Notes: generated by a model from the letters alone, not told the origin. A stretch of DNA of 64,000 nucleotides from Pseudomonas wuhanensis (GCF_030687395.1 NZ_CP117430.1:1116001-1180000); one strand, 5' to 3'. Shown: positions 19,735-29,985, numbered from the stretch's first letter. A program made the numbers and translations.

Positions 19735-20700
19735 TCAACTGACGACCCGCAGCGCTTGACCGCTGAAGTAGCCTTGGGCGTTTTCGGTCAACTGGCCAAC
19801 GATTCTTTGCCGCGCCTCGCGACTGCCCCAGGCGTTGTGCGGGGTGACGATCAGCCGTGGGATGTCCTGGGCCAACAACGGATTGCCCGCGGTAGGTGGT
19901 TCGACGCTCAACACGTCGGTGGCCGCACCGCCCAGGTGACCGTTGCGCAGGGCGTCAGCCAACGCTTGCTCGTCAATCAAGCCACCGCGCGCGGTGTTGA
20001 CCACGAAAGCACCGGGCTTCATCGAGGCCAGTTCACGGGCACCGATGAAGTGTCGGGTGTGTTCGTTGAGCGGGCAATGCAGGGTCAGGGCGTCGATTTG
20101 CGGCAGCAGTTCGTCCAGCGGCAAGCGATCCGGGCGGGCAGGGCGGCCCGGAATCTGCCCCAGCAAGACGCGCATGCCGAACGCTTCTGCCAGCCGCGCG
20201 ACGGCACCGCCCAGTTCACCGTGGCCGAGTAAACCGAGGGTTTTACCTTCGAGTTCGACGATCGGGTAATCCAGCAGGCAGAACTGTTTTGCCTGTTGCC
20301 AGCGACCTTCGGCGACGGCTTTTTGATAGTCGGCCAGGCGCGTCGCCAGATTCAGCAACAACATGATCGTGTGCTGAGCCACCGACGGCGTGCCGTAACC
20401 CTGACAGTTGCAAACGGTGATTGCGTGAGCGCGGGCGGCAGCAAGGTCGACGTTATTGGTGCCGGTGGCAGTGATCAGGATCAGCTTCAACTCGGGGCTG
20501 GCCGCCATGGCCGCTGCATCGATCGGAATTTTGTTGCTGATGGCGACAGTGGCGCCTTTGAGGCGTTCGACCACCTGATCAGGCGTGGTTTGCGCGAACA
20601 GCTGCAACTCGCTGAAGCACTCGTGTAGCGGGCTGAGGTCGAGATCGCCGAGGTCCAGGGACGGATGGTCGAGGAAAACGGCGCGGCGAAAGTTCGTCAT
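19735..20700 (-). CDS. D-2-hydroxyacid dehydrogenase (glycerate/hydroxypyruvate reductase-like)
   Basis: 321-aa NAD(P)-dependent dehydrogenase of the D-isomer-specific family. The cofactor site is [20 protein letters not shown]. The catalytic Arg lies in [13 protein letters not shown], the Glu in DVLSVEPP and the His in VTPHNAWGS. Substrate is likely hydroxypyruvate or glyoxylate but is not certain. The ATG at 20700 has AAAAGG 8 bases upstream; a TTG directly before it is unlikely. Probably co-transcribed with rsmC. Confidence 0.88.
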   Translation of the reverse strand: MTNFRRAVFLDHPSLDLGDLDLSPLHECFSELQLFAQTTPDQVVERLKGATVAISNKIPIDAAAMAASPELKLILITATGTNNVDLAAARAHAITVCNCQGYGTPSVAQHTIMLLLNLATRLADYQKAVAEGRWQQAKQFCLLDYPIVELEGKTLGLLGHGELGGAVARLAEAFGMRVLLGQIPGRPARPDRLPLDELLPQIDALTLHCPLNEHTRHFIGARELASMKPGAFVVNTARGGLIDEQALADALRNGHLGGAATDVLSVEPPTAGNPLLAQDIPRLIVTPHNAWGSREARQRIVGQLTENAQGYFSGQALRVVS

Positions 20701-20791
20701 CAACTGTACCTTTTGTGCATTGAACTGAAGGCGTAATCTGCCGAGCCTACCAGATGAAACAAACAGTTACGCTGGCCCAAAAGGAGTCCCC

Positions 20792-21421
20792 ATGTACTGG
20801 ACAGAGTTTTTGACCGTTGCCCTGATTCACCTGCTGGCCGTCGCCAGCCCCGGCCCGGATTTCGCCGTGGTGGTGCGTGAGAGCGTGACCCACGGTCGTC
20901 GTGCCGGGACATGGACGGCGTTGGGCGTCGGCTCGGCGATTTTCCTGCACGTCGGTTATTCGCTGTTGGGTATCGGGCTGATCGTGTCTCAGTCGATCGT
21001 GCTGTTCAACGCCTTGAAATGGGCCGCCGCCGCGTACCTGCTGTACATCGGCTTCAAAGCCCTGCGTGCGCAACCGGCCAAACCGGTGGCTGACGACCTG
21101 CACCAGGAAGCGGGCGAACGCACCGCACGGGGCGCCTTCACTTCGGGGTTCGTGACCAATGGCCTGAACCCGAAAGCCACGCTGTTTTTCCTGTCGCTGT
21201 TCACCGTGGTGATCAACCCGCACACACCCTTGGCGGTACAGGCCGGTTACGGGGTTTATCTGGCCGCGGCGACGGCAGTCTGGTTCTGCCTGGTGGCGAT
21301 GCTGTTCAGCCAGCAACGCGTGCGCGCCGGTTTCGCCCGCATGGGTCACTGGTTCGACCGCACCATGGGCGCGGTGCTGATCGCCATCGGGGTGAAACTC
21401 GCATTCACCGAGATGCACTGA
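20792..21421 (+). CDS. LysE/RhtB family amino-acid exporter
   Basis: 209-aa inner-membrane protein with about six hydrophobic segments. HLLAVASPGPDFAVVVRESV is the LysE/RhtB N-terminal signature, and GFVTNGLNPKATLFFLSLF is the second conserved block. It probably exports homoserine, threonine or a similar amino acid. AAGGAG sits ahead of the ATG. It is divergent from the dehydrogenase gene. Confidence 0.92.
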   Translation: MYWTEFLTVALIHLLAVASPGPDFAVVVRESVTHGRRAGTWTALGVGSAIFLHVGYSLLGIGLIVSQSIVLFNALKWAAAAYLLYIGFKALRAQPAKPVADDLHQEAGERTARGAFTSGFVTNGLNPKATLFFLSLFTVVINPHTPLAVQAGYGVYLAAATAVWFCLVAMLFSQQRVRAGFARMGHWFDRTMGAVLIAIGVKLAFTEMH

Positions 21422-21612
21422 TTTCTCGATATACGCGGTCCCTTGTAGGGTTAAGCTGCACGTTCGTACACACGAATTCCTGCAAATGCTGGCGCAAAGC
21501 TAGCATTTATACGGTTGTGCAAATCATCCCTTTGGCTGATTTGACTGGCGTTCAAGGCCTCTAGAGTGCTTAGCTTTAGCAGCCAAGACTGTGCAGTCAA
21601 AAAGGGACTCTT

Positions 21613-23295
21613 ATGTTGCAGACTCGCGTTATCCCCCCAGCCGAGGGCGCTTACCAGTATCCGCTGTTGATCAAACGGCTGTTGATGTCCGGTGCCCGTT
21701 ACGAAAAAACCCGCGAGATCATCTACCGCGATCAATTGCGCTACAGCTATCCGACCCTGATCGAACGGGTCGCGCGGCTGGCCAACGTGCTGACGGCCGC
21801 TGGCGTGAAGGCCGGGGATACCGTGGCGGTGATGGACTGGGACAGCCATCGCTACCTGGAATGCATGTTTGCCATCCCGATGATCGGCGCGGTAATCCAC
21901 ACCATCAACGTGCGCCTGTCGCCGGAACAGATTCTCTACACCATGAACCACGCCGAGGACCGCTTCGTGCTGGTCAACAGCGAGTTCGTCGGGCTGTACA
22001 AGGCGATTGCCGGGCACCTGACCACCGTGGAGAAAACCCTGCTGCTGACCGACTTGCCGGAAAAAACCGCCGACCTGCCGAACCTTGTCGGCGAGTACGA
22101 GCAATTGCTGGCCGCCGCGAGCCCGCAGTACGACTTTGAAGACTTCGACGAAAACTCGGTCGCCACCACGTTCTACACCACCGGCACCACCGGTAACCCC
22201 AAAGGTGTGTATTTCACCCATCGCCAGTTGGTACTGCACACCATGGGGGTGTCGACCATCATGGGCGCCATCGACAGCGTGCGGCTGCTGGGCACCAACG
22301 ACGTGTACATGCCGATCACCCCGATGTTCCATGTGCATGCCTGGGGCTTGCCGTATGTGGCGACCATGCTCGGGCTCAAGCAGGTCTATCCGGGCCGATA
22401 CGACCCCGAGTACCTGGTGGAACTGTGGCGCAAGGAAAAAGTGAGCTTTTCTCACTGCGTGCCGACCATCCTGCAAATGGTCCTCAATGCCAAAGCGGCG
22501 CAAAACATCGATTTCGGTGGCTGGAAAATCGTCATCGGCGGCAGTGCGCTCAACCGTGCGCTGTATGAAGCGGCCAAGGCCAAGGGCATTCAGTTGACCG
22601 CCGCTTACGGCATGTCGGAAACCGGGCCATTGGTATCGTGCGCACACCTCAACGATGAGCTGATGGCCGGCACCGAAGACGAACGCACCACCTACCGGAT
22701 CAAGGCCGGTGTGCCGGGGCCATTGGTCGAGGCGGCGATCGTCGATACTGACGGCAACTTCCTGCCTGCCGATGGCGAGACCCAGGGCGAACTGGTACTG
22801 CGTGCGCCGTGGCTTACCGAGGGCTATTTCAACGAGCCGCAGAAAGGCGCCGAGCTCTGGGCCGGAGGCTGGTTGCACACCGGAGACGTGGCGACCCTGG
22901 ACAGCATGGGCGTGATCGACATTCGCGACCGGATCAAGGACGTGATCAAGACTGGCGGCGAGTGGATTTCCTCCCTGGACCTGGAAGACCTGATCAGTCG
23001 CCACCCTGCGGTACGCGAAGTAGCGGTGGTGGGCATCGCCGATCCGCAGTGGGGCGAGCGGCCGTTTGCGCTGCTGGTCGTCAGGGAAGGGCATGAGATC
23101 GGAGCCAAGGAACTCAAGGAGCACCTCAAGCCATTCGTTGAGCAGGGGCACCTGAGCAAGTGGGCTATCCCGAGCCAGATCGCCATTGTTACTGAAATTC
23201 CCAAGACCAGTGTCGGTAAGCTCGACAAGAAGCGCATCCGCGTCGACATCACCGAATGGCAGGCCAACAACAGTACCTTCCTCTCGACGCTTTAA
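21613..23295 (+). CDS. Fatty-acid (medium-chain) acyl-CoA ligase
   Basis: 560-aa AMP-forming ligase that activates a carboxylic acid to its CoA thioester. The AMP-binding signature is FYTTGTTGNPKGV at about residue 191. The A5 motif is AAYGMSETGP, the hinge region is WLHTGDVATLDSMGVIDIRD and the C-terminal catalytic Lys is in KTSVGKLDKKRI. It resembles AlkK-type medium-chain enzymes. AAAGGGA precedes the ATG. It lies upstream of DUF1302 and DUF1329 genes and a LuxR regulator, an arrangement conserved in pseudomonads and linked to use of fatty compounds. Confidence 0.9.
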   Translation: MLQTRVIPPAEGAYQYPLLIKRLLMSGARYEKTREIIYRDQLRYSYPTLIERVARLANVLTAAGVKAGDTVAVMDWDSHRYLECMFAIPMIGAVIHTINVRLSPEQILYTMNHAEDRFVLVNSEFVGLYKAIAGHLTTVEKTLLLTDLPEKTADLPNLVGEYEQLLAAASPQYDFEDFDENSVATTFYTTGTTGNPKGVYFTHRQLVLHTMGVSTIMGAIDSVRLLGTNDVYMPITPMFHVHAWGLPYVATMLGLKQVYPGRYDPEYLVELWRKEKVSFSHCVPTILQMVLNAKAAQNIDFGGWKIVIGGSALNRALYEAAKAKGIQLTAAYGMSETGPLVSCAHLNDELMAGTEDERTTYRIKAGVPGPLVEAAIVDTDGNFLPADGETQGELVLRAPWLTEGYFNEPQKGAELWAGGWLHTGDVATLDSMGVIDIRDRIKDVIKTGGEWISSLDLEDLISRHPAVREVAVVGIADPQWGERPFALLVVREGHEIGAKELKEHLKPFVEQGHLSKWAIPSQIAIVTEIPKTSVGKLDKKRIRVDITEWQANNSTFLSTL

Positions 23296-23302
23296 GCGTC
23301 CG

Positions 23303-23328
23303 CTGGCGCGCCGAAAACGGCGCGCCAG
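23303..23328 (+). terminator. Strong hairpin after the acyl-CoA ligase gene
   Basis: A perfect 11-bp stem (CTGGCGCGCCG / CGGCGCGCCAG) with an AAAA loop begins 7 bases after the stop codon. No T run follows, so it may be a weak terminator or an RNA-stabilising hairpin between the ligase and DUF1302 genes. Confidence 0.65.
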
Positions 23329-23333
23329 ACCCA

Positions 23334-23349
23334 CCAAGCAAGCGCTTGG
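23334..23349. promoter_or_regulatory. Candidate operator palindrome upstream of DUF1302
   Basis: CCAAGC-AAGC-GCTTGG is an interrupted palindrome in the 334-bp gap before the DUF1302 gene, with a core CAAGCGCTTG. It resembles operator sites of TetR-type lipid regulators in form only. The rest of the gap (23350-23630) contains no gene. Confidence 0.35.
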
Positions 23350-23630
23350 CTTGTTAAATCCGAATTTTCAGCCATCCTTGCCGTGCCGACATGTGTCGGA
23401 CTGGCGAAAGGACTGTTCCAGAGTGGCCGGCAGCTGCAAATCACACTTTAGAGGGATCAAGCACTACTACCTGCTGGCTATAGTCCGCTCAAGGTTTTTT
23501 AAGAACGGAGCGCACGCACAAAACGGGGCGATGCAACTTTGGAGTGACGTCGGAACCGCTTGGCTTCCGGTCACCCACAACGTTTTTAAAAGTACTCAGC
23601 CATAACAATAATGCACATGGAGTAGCGTCG

Positions 23631-25517
23631 ATGACATCAGTAAACCAGTTCTGGCGCCGGGCAAAACTGCCCCTGGCGGTCAGTCTCGCCTCTTCGCTCG
23701 CCGGGCCAGCATTCGGCGTCAGTTTCAACGTCGGTGAAATCGAAGGTCAATTCGACTCATCCCTGTCGATCGGGGCCAGTTGGTCTACTCAGAGTCCCAA
23801 CAAGAACCTCATCGGCGTCAATAACGGTGGCCACGGCCTGTCCCAGACGTCCGATGACGGTCACAACAACTTCAAGAGCGGCGAAACCTTCTCGAAAATC
23901 TTCAAGGGTATCCACGACCTTGAATTGAAATACGGCGATACCGGTGTCTTTGTCCGGGGCAAATACTGGTACGACTTCGAACTCAAGGATGAAAGCCGCG
24001 AGTTCAAGGACATCAGCGACAGCAATCGCAAGGAAGGCGCCAAATCCGCCGGCGGTCAAATCCTCGACGCCTTCGTCTACCACAACTACGCCATTGCCGA
24101 TCAGCCGGGTTCCGTGCGTCTGGGCAAACAGGTTGTGAGCTGGGGTGAAAGTACTTTCATCGGCGGCGGCATCAACTCGATCAACCCGATCGACGTGTCG
24201 GCGTTCCGTCGTCCTGGCGCCGAGGTCAAGGAAGGTCTGATCCCGGTCAACATGTTCTACGTGTCCCAGAGCCTCACCGACAATCTGTCGGCCGAAGCCT
24301 TCTATCAGCTGGAATGGGACCAGACGGTCGTCGATAACTGCGGCACCTTTTTCTCCCAGCCCGACATCATTGCCGACGGTTGCGACAACAACCTGCGCGT
24401 GCTGAACAAGCGCTCGACCATTCCGGCCGCGGCCCTGCCTACATTGACCAGACTGGGCGTCGACGTAAACGATGAAGGTGTGTTGGTGCGTCGTGGCGCG
24501 GATCGCGATGCACGGGACAGCGGCCAGTGGGGCGCGTCCCTTAAATACATGTTCGAGCCGCTGGACACCGAGTTCGGTGCCTATTTCATGAACTATCACA
24601 GTCGCGCGCCGATCTTCAGCGCTACCGGTGCTCCAGCGGCGACCTTCGCCCGGGCCGCGGCTTTGCCAGCGCCGCTTCGAGCTTTGGCACCCCTGGTGGT
24701 CGCCGGTAATTCCGAGTACTTCGTTGAGTACCCTGAAGACATCCGCCTCTACGGCCTGAGCTTCTCTACCACCTTGCCTACCGGCACGGCGTGGAGCGGC
24801 GAGCTCAGCTACCGTCCGAACGCGCCGGTACAGCTCAATTCCACCGATATCCTGTTCTCTGGCGTTCGCCCATTGGGTGGTGCCCTGGCCAATGCTTCGC
24901 TGCTCCAGGGCACGCCGGGTCAGGACCTGCACGGCTATCGCCGCAAGGAAATCACCCAGTTCCAGACCACCCTGACGCACTTCTTCGATCAGGTCATGGG
25001 CGCCAGCCGTCTGACCCTGGTGGGCGAAGTGGGCGTGACCCATGTCGGCGGCCTGGAAAGTACCTCCGATGTCCGTTATGGCCGCGACCCGGTCTACGGC
25101 CCGGGTGAGTTGCCCGCCACCGGTGGCGCGAACACCTGCGTAGCGCTCAACACCAGCACCATCAACGGTGCCGGCCCAGGTACCGCGACCAACAATCGCA
25201 GCCGCAATTGCAACGACGAAGGCTTCACGACGTCCACTTCGTGGGGTTATCGCGGTCGTGCCATCTGGGATTACAACGACGTGTTCGCCGGTGTGAACCT
25301 CAAGCCGAACGTGGCCTGGTCCCACGACGTGAGCGGTTACTCGCCTGGCCCTGGCGGTAACTTCGAGGAAGGTCGTAAAGCGGTGAGCCTGGGTGTCGAT
25401 GCCGAATACCAGAACACCTATACCGCGAGCCTGGCGTACACCAACTTCTTCGACGGCAAGTACACCACCGTGGATGATCGCGACTTCGTTGCGCTCAGCT
25501 TCGGCGTGAACTTCTAA
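23631..25517 (+). CDS. DUF1302 family outer-membrane protein
   Basis: 628-aa exported protein. The signal peptide ends around LAGPAFG (residues 20-30). The mature part is rich in beta-strand-like alternation with a terminal DFVALSFGVNF (final Phe), typical of outer-membrane barrels. SVRLGKQVVSWGESTFIGGG is a conserved DUF1302 block. The ATG at 23631 has GGAG upstream; an upstream in-frame start is not supported. It is 28 bp ahead of the DUF1329 gene. The pair is thought to move or handle hydrophobic substrates, but this is inference. Confidence 0.88.
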   Translation: MTSVNQFWRRAKLPLAVSLASSLAGPAFGVSFNVGEIEGQFDSSLSIGASWSTQSPNKNLIGVNNGGHGLSQTSDDGHNNFKSGETFSKIFKGIHDLELKYGDTGVFVRGKYWYDFELKDESREFKDISDSNRKEGAKSAGGQILDAFVYHNYAIADQPGSVRLGKQVVSWGESTFIGGGINSINPIDVSAFRRPGAEVKEGLIPVNMFYVSQSLTDNLSAEAFYQLEWDQTVVDNCGTFFSQPDIIADGCDNNLRVLNKRSTIPAAALPTLTRLGVDVNDEGVLVRRGADRDARDSGQWGASLKYMFEPLDTEFGAYFMNYHSRAPIFSATGAPAATFARAAALPAPLRALAPLVVAGNSEYFVEYPEDIRLYGLSFSTTLPTGTAWSGELSYRPNAPVQLNSTDILFSGVRPLGGALANASLLQGTPGQDLHGYRRKEITQFQTTLTHFFDQVMGASRLTLVGEVGVTHVGGLESTSDVRYGRDPVYGPGELPATGGANTCVALNTSTINGAGPGTATNNRSRNCNDEGFTTSTSWGYRGRAIWDYNDVFAGVNLKPNVAWSHDVSGYSPGPGGNFEEGRKAVSLGVDAEYQNTYTASLAYTNFFDGKYTTVDDRDFVALSFGVNF

Positions 25518-25545
25518 GCACTGTATTTTCAGGACGAACACATTT

Positions 25546-26910
25546 ATGAAAATAACAAAGAGTCTGTTCCACGTTGGCGTTCTGGGGCTGTCGCTGCTGG
25601 CAACCGGTGTCATGGCGGCGGTCCCTGCGGCCGAAGCGGACAAGCTGGGCAAGAGCCTGACCCCGATGGGCGCCGAGATGGCGGGCAACGCCGATGGTTC
25701 GATCCCGGCCTGGAAACCCATGCCGAAAAACGCCGGTAGTGTGGACAGCAAGGGTTTTCTGTCTGATCCGTTCTCGAGTGAAAAACCGCAATTCACCATC
25801 ACCGCGCAGAACGTCGACCAGTACAAGGACAAGCTCGCGCCGGGCCAGTACGCAATGTTCAAGCGCTACCCGGAAACCTTCAAGATGCCGGTCTACCCGT
25901 CCCATCGCGGTGCCACCGTGCCGGATGAGGTGTTTGCCTCGATCAAGAAGAACGCCACCAACACTAACCTGGTGTCCGGCGGCAACGGTCTGGAAAACTT
26001 CGAAACCGCGATCCCGTTCCCGATTCCGAAAAGCGGCGTTGAAGTCATCTGGAACCATATCACCCGTTATCGCGGCGGCAGTGTGACCCGTCTGATAACC
26101 CAGGCCACGCCGCAGCCGAACGGCTCGTTCAGCCTGGTGTACTTCGAGGACCAGTTCGTGTTCCGCGACAAGATGAAGGATTACGACCCGAAAAATCCGG
26201 GCAACATCCTGTTCTACTTCAAGCAGAAAGTGACCGCGCCGGCACGTCTGGCCGGTGGTGTGCTGCTGGTGCACGAAACCCTCGACCAGGTAAAAGAGCC
26301 GCGTTCGGCGTGGGTCTACAACGCCGGGCAGCGCCGTGTGCGTCGTGCGCCGCAAGTGTCCTATGACGGGCCGGGTACCGCGGCCGATGGCCTGCGTACC
26401 TCCGACAACCTGGACATGTACAACGGTGCGCCGGATCGTTATGACTGGAAGCTCGAAGGCAAAAAAGAGATGTACATCGCCTCCGACAGCTACAAGCTCG
26501 ATTCGCCACAACTGAAGTACGCAGACATCATCAAGGCCGGCCACATCAACCAGGACCTGGCTCGCTATGAACTGCGTCGGGTCTGGCATGTGGTTGCGAC
26601 CCTGAAGGAAGGTCAGCGTCACATCTACGCCAAACGTGACTTCTACATCGACGAAGACACCTGGCAGGCGGCGGTGGTCGACCACTACGACGGTCGCGGG
26701 CAACTGTGGCGCGTCGCCGAGGCTCACTCCCAGAACTACTACGACAAGCAAGTGCCGTGGTACACCCTCGAAACCTTGTACGACCTGCAATCGGGCCGCT
26801 ACCTGGCCCTGGGCATGAAGAACGAAGAGAAGTCGGCATATAACTTCGGCTTCACTGCCACCACCGCAGACTTCACGCCGGCAGCTTTGCGTCAGGAAGG
26901 CGTTCGCTAA
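25546..26910 (+). CDS. DUF1329 family exported protein
   Basis: 454-aa protein with a signal peptide (LFHVGVLGLSLLATGVMA, cleaved near AAVPAAEA). Conserved blocks include LGKSLTPMGAEMAGNADGSI near the N terminus and QRRVRRAPQVSYDGPG in the middle. It resembles the LolB/LolA-like fold reported for this family, so a periplasmic lipid-carrier role is possible. DUF1329 and DUF1302 genes nearly always occur together. A strong terminator follows. Confidence 0.88.
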   Translation: MKITKSLFHVGVLGLSLLATGVMAAVPAAEADKLGKSLTPMGAEMAGNADGSIPAWKPMPKNAGSVDSKGFLSDPFSSEKPQFTITAQNVDQYKDKLAPGQYAMFKRYPETFKMPVYPSHRGATVPDEVFASIKKNATNTNLVSGGNGLENFETAIPFPIPKSGVEVIWNHITRYRGGSVTRLITQATPQPNGSFSLVYFEDQFVFRDKMKDYDPKNPGNILFYFKQKVTAPARLAGGVLLVHETLDQVKEPRSAWVYNAGQRRVRRAPQVSYDGPGTAADGLRTSDNLDMYNGAPDRYDWKLEGKKEMYIASDSYKLDSPQLKYADIIKAGHINQDLARYELRRVWHVVATLKEGQRHIYAKRDFYIDEDTWQAAVVDHYDGRGQLWRVAEAHSQNYYDKQVPWYTLETLYDLQSGRYLALGMKNEEKSAYNFGFTATTADFTPAALRQEGVR

Positions 26911-26937
26911 TACGTTGTAAACCGAGGCCGCATCCTC

Positions 26938-26973
26938 GAAAAACGCCCCGACCGGTTCGGGGCGTTTTTTTTT
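26938..26973 (+). terminator. Rho-independent terminator after DUF1329
   Basis: AAACGCCCCGA / TCGGGGCGTTT stem followed by a run of T at 28 bp beyond the stop codon. Confidence 0.9.
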
Positions 26974-26993
26974 GGAAGTTCATAAATATCGTT

Positions 26994-27024
26994 GTAGCAG
27001 CCTCGCAGGCTCGACAGCTGCTAC
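26994..27024. repeat. Short intergenic inverted repeat (GTAGCAGC type)
   Basis: GTAGCAGC and GCTGCTAC flank a 15-nt centre. This belongs to a small repeat family often seen between Pseudomonas genes. It lies upstream of the LuxR gene. Confidence 0.6.
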
Positions 27025-27173
27025 GAGGCCGGTGTGGCTATCCGGTTTACCGACACTTTTGTTCGTAGTCTTTTTGTAGCCATTTGTAGCAATAACCTTC
27101 AATAGCTCTTCGTTTACCGCTAGGCTGCGGACATCTGTAACGCCGCCATCAGCCTTTCAAACAAGAGCCGGCC

Positions 27174-29912
27174 ATGACTGATCTGTCCCCACTTCCGGGC
27201 CCTGCAAGCGTTGCCGTCGTCACATTGGACGGGCGCTTTTTCCGGCCTCCGCTGCCCGACGGCCATGTGCTGCGGCCGCGTTTGTGCGAGCGCCTGAGCG
27301 CCGGCCTCGGTGGCAGGCTGTTGCTGGTCAGTGCGCCGGCGGGGTTCGGCAAGAGTTCATTGGCGGTGGAGTTTTGCCAGGGGTTGCCGGATCACTGGCA
27401 AAGCCTGTGGCTGGGGTTAAGTCCTCGGGACAGTGATCCTGGTCGTTTTCTTGAGCGATTGCTCGAAGGTCTTCAGGAGTATTTTCCGCAACTGGGCAGC
27501 CAGGCGCTGGGGTTGCTGAAAATGCGCCAGCGTCATCAGCCGTTCGCCTTCGAAGAATGGCTGGACGGTTTGCTCGATGAGCTGGCTGTGCACCTTTCAC
27601 CCAGCACACCGCTGCTGCTGGTGCTCGATGACTATCATCTGGCCCAGGGCCCGGTGCTTGATCGTTGCCTGCAATTTTTTCTCAATCATCTACCCGATGG
27701 TCTGCTGGTCATGGTCACCAGTCGGCAACGTCCCGACTGGCATCTGGCACGCCTGCGACTGTCGCGGCAACTGCTCGAGTTGCATGAGCAGGATCTTCGA
27801 CTGACCCACGATGAAGCCCTGACCCTGCTTGATCGGCACAGCATTTCATTGCGTGGCGAGGCGCTGGAGAGTTTGATCCAGCGCAGCGAAGGCTGGGTGG
27901 CCGGGCTGCGTTTCTGGCTGCTGGCGGCCTCCGAGGCGGGCAGCGAGGGCGCATTACCCCAATCGCTGTACGGTGGGGAAGGGCTGATTCGCGATTACCT
28001 GCTCGAGGAAGTCATCGATAGCCTGCCCGCCGAAGTGCAGTCATTCCTGTACGACACCGCACCTCAAGAGCGCTTTTGCAGCGAGCTGTGCGACGCCGTG
28101 CGCGAAGCCCATGACAGCGCCGAGATCCTGCGTTTCCTGCTGGCGCATCAGGTGTTTCTGGTGCCGCTGGATGAACATGGTCACTGGTATCGCTATCACC
28201 ACCTGTTTTCCGACTTGCTGCGCAGCCGGCCCACCGCCCAGGCGATGGTGCCGACGGCCAGCCTGCATCTGCGTGCCTGCCGCTGGTTCAATGCCCAAGG
28301 GTTACTCGATGAAGCGGTAGAGCAGGCGTTGCGTGCCGGGCATCTGGACGTTGCAGCAAATTTGGTACAAAACCTCTCTGAAGAACAGCTGCTGGCCGAG
28401 CAGAACGTCGGCATGCTGTTGCGCTGGAAAATGGACTTGCCCGACAGCCTGCTGATCAGCACACCACGGCTGATCGTGCTCTACAGCTGGGCGTTGGGGC
28501 TGGCCTGCCAACTGGACGCCGCCGAGGAACTGGCCAGCCATTTGAGCCGCTTCCTGCCGGCCCCTTCGGCCACTGCGCAAAAATCCATGCTGGCGCAATG
28601 GCTGGCCTTGAGCGGCATCATTGCCCGGGGGCGAGGCAACCGCGAGCTGACGTTGCTCTATTGCACCGAAGCGCTGGAGAGCCTGCCGGCCAAACGCTAT
28701 GGGCAGCGCCTGATGTGCCTCTCGACATTGTCCAACCTGGCCATTGCCGACAGCGACCTCTGGCGGGCACGGGGGCTGAACCGTGAATCCCTTGAGCTGG
28801 CGCAACGGGTCGGCAATCCGCTGTTCGAGGCGCTGGCCCATTACGACCGCGCTCGTGTGCTGCAAGCGCGCGGGGAGATTCTTCGCTCACTGGATGAAGT
28901 CCGCCAAGGGCTGCAACGCCTGCAAGGCTTATCCCCGCAACGGCTGTATGCGGTGCGCGCGCGCCTGACCTTATACGAGGGTTTTTTGCTGGCGCTGCGC
29001 TTGCAACCCCAGGCCGCGCGAGCACGTTTGCTCGCGGGCCTGGGCGAAGCGCGGGCCTGTCGCGACATCAGCGTGCTGATCGGCCACTGCGTGATTGCCC
29101 GTCTGGAGGGCAGCAGCGGCGAATTCGCCAAAGCCTTCGCCGAACTCGCCGAGGCCGAGCGCCTGATGCACATTTGGGACGTCCCGCCGATTTACTACCT
29201 GGCGATGATCACCCTGGTCAAATGTGAACTCTGGCTGGCCCAGGGCCGCACCGACCTCGCCGAAGCCTGGCTCGCTCGATTGGGCCAGACCTACAACGGC
29301 GAGCACCCGGCGGCCCCCCCGGAGTTCCATCCGCAACTGCCACTGCACATTGAACTGCAACAGGCGGTGCTGGACGTGATGAAAGGCCAGCCCATGCTCG
29401 CCGAAGGGCGCTTGAACGCATTGCATGAACACGGTCAGCACAGCGGCCGGCAGATGCTCAGCGTGATGGCGCTGAGTCAGAAAATCATGCTGTTGCTGGC
29501 GGGCGGGCGCGAACCCGAGGCCCGCAAGGCGCTGGCCCGGGCTTTGGAAGCGGCCGCCGGGGGTGTCCTGCAACCGTTTGACCCATTGTTGGCCGAACAC
29601 CCGGACTGGCTGCGCGGGCAACTTCAACTCTGTGCGCCGACGGCCGTTTCGCAGAGTCTCTCGGAAAAACTTCCGGCCATGACCTCCCGGCCGATGGTGG
29701 AGTCATCGCCTGCTGCCGAACAACTCAGTACGCGTGAACTGGCCGTTCTGCGACTGATCGCCCAAGGGTGTTCGAACCAGGAAATCAGTGATCAGTTGTT
29801 TATTTCGCTGCACACGGTGAAAACCCATGCCAGTCATATCAACAGTAAGCTGGGGGTTGAACGGCGCACGCAGGCAGTGGCTCGGGCGAAGGAGTTGGGG
29901 GTGTTGTCTTAG
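27174..29912 (+). CDS. MalT-like LuxR-family (LAL) transcriptional regulator
   Basis: 912-aa large ATP-binding LuxR regulator. The Walker A is SAPAGFGKSSLAVE (about residues 51-64) and LLLVLDDYHLA is the Walker B (about 145). A long helical TPR-like region (about 340-800) probably senses the inducer. The C-terminal helix-turn-helix (about 845-905) reads LSTRELAVLRLIAQGCSNQE then VKTHASHINSKLGV. It directly follows the DUF1302-DUF1329 operon, so it is the likely activator of that operon and the acyl-CoA ligase gene. A terminator follows. Confidence 0.9.
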   Translation: MTDLSPLPGPASVAVVTLDGRFFRPPLPDGHVLRPRLCERLSAGLGGRLLLVSAPAGFGKSSLAVEFCQGLPDHWQSLWLGLSPRDSDPGRFLERLLEGLQEYFPQLGSQALGLLKMRQRHQPFAFEEWLDGLLDELAVHLSPSTPLLLVLDDYHLAQGPVLDRCLQFFLNHLPDGLLVMVTSRQRPDWHLARLRLSRQLLELHEQDLRLTHDEALTLLDRHSISLRGEALESLIQRSEGWVAGLRFWLLAASEAGSEGALPQSLYGGEGLIRDYLLEEVIDSLPAEVQSFLYDTAPQERFCSELCDAVREAHDSAEILRFLLAHQVFLVPLDEHGHWYRYHHLFSDLLRSRPTAQAMVPTASLHLRACRWFNAQGLLDEAVEQALRAGHLDVAANLVQNLSEEQLLAEQNVGMLLRWKMDLPDSLLISTPRLIVLYSWALGLACQLDAAEELASHLSRFLPAPSATAQKSMLAQWLALSGIIARGRGNRELTLLYCTEALESLPAKRYGQRLMCLSTLSNLAIADSDLWRARGLNRESLELAQRVGNPLFEALAHYDRARVLQARGEILRSLDEVRQGLQRLQGLSPQRLYAVRARLTLYEGFLLALRLQPQAARARLLAGLGEARACRDISVLIGHCVIARLEGSSGEFAKAFAELAEAERLMHIWDVPPIYYLAMITLVKCELWLAQGRTDLAEAWLARLGQTYNGEHPAAPPEFHPQLPLHIELQQAVLDVMKGQPMLAEGRLNALHEHGQHSGRQMLSVMALSQKIMLLLAGGREPEARKALARALEAAAGGVLQPFDPLLAEHPDWLRGQLQLCAPTAVSQSLSEKLPAMTSRPMVESSPAAEQLSTRELAVLRLIAQGCSNQEISDQLFISLHTVKTHASHINSKLGVERRTQAVARAKELGVLS

Positions 29913-29938
29913 CTGAGGGACAACTGCATCTCTTAAAG

Positions 29939-29970
29939 CAAAACGCCTCGAACAAGTCGAGGCGTTTTTC
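29939..29970 (+). terminator. Bidirectional terminator between luxR-like and RTX genes
   Basis: AAAACGCCTCGA / TCGAGGCGTTTTT stem with A run and T run on opposite sides, between convergent genes. Confidence 0.88.
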
Positions 29971-29985
29971 ATTGTATTGCCGTTG

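Noticed and set aside
21451..25862. Long minus-strand frames opposite the acyl-CoA ligase and DUF1302 genes
   Set aside because: High-GC antisense shadows of genes with strong motifs.
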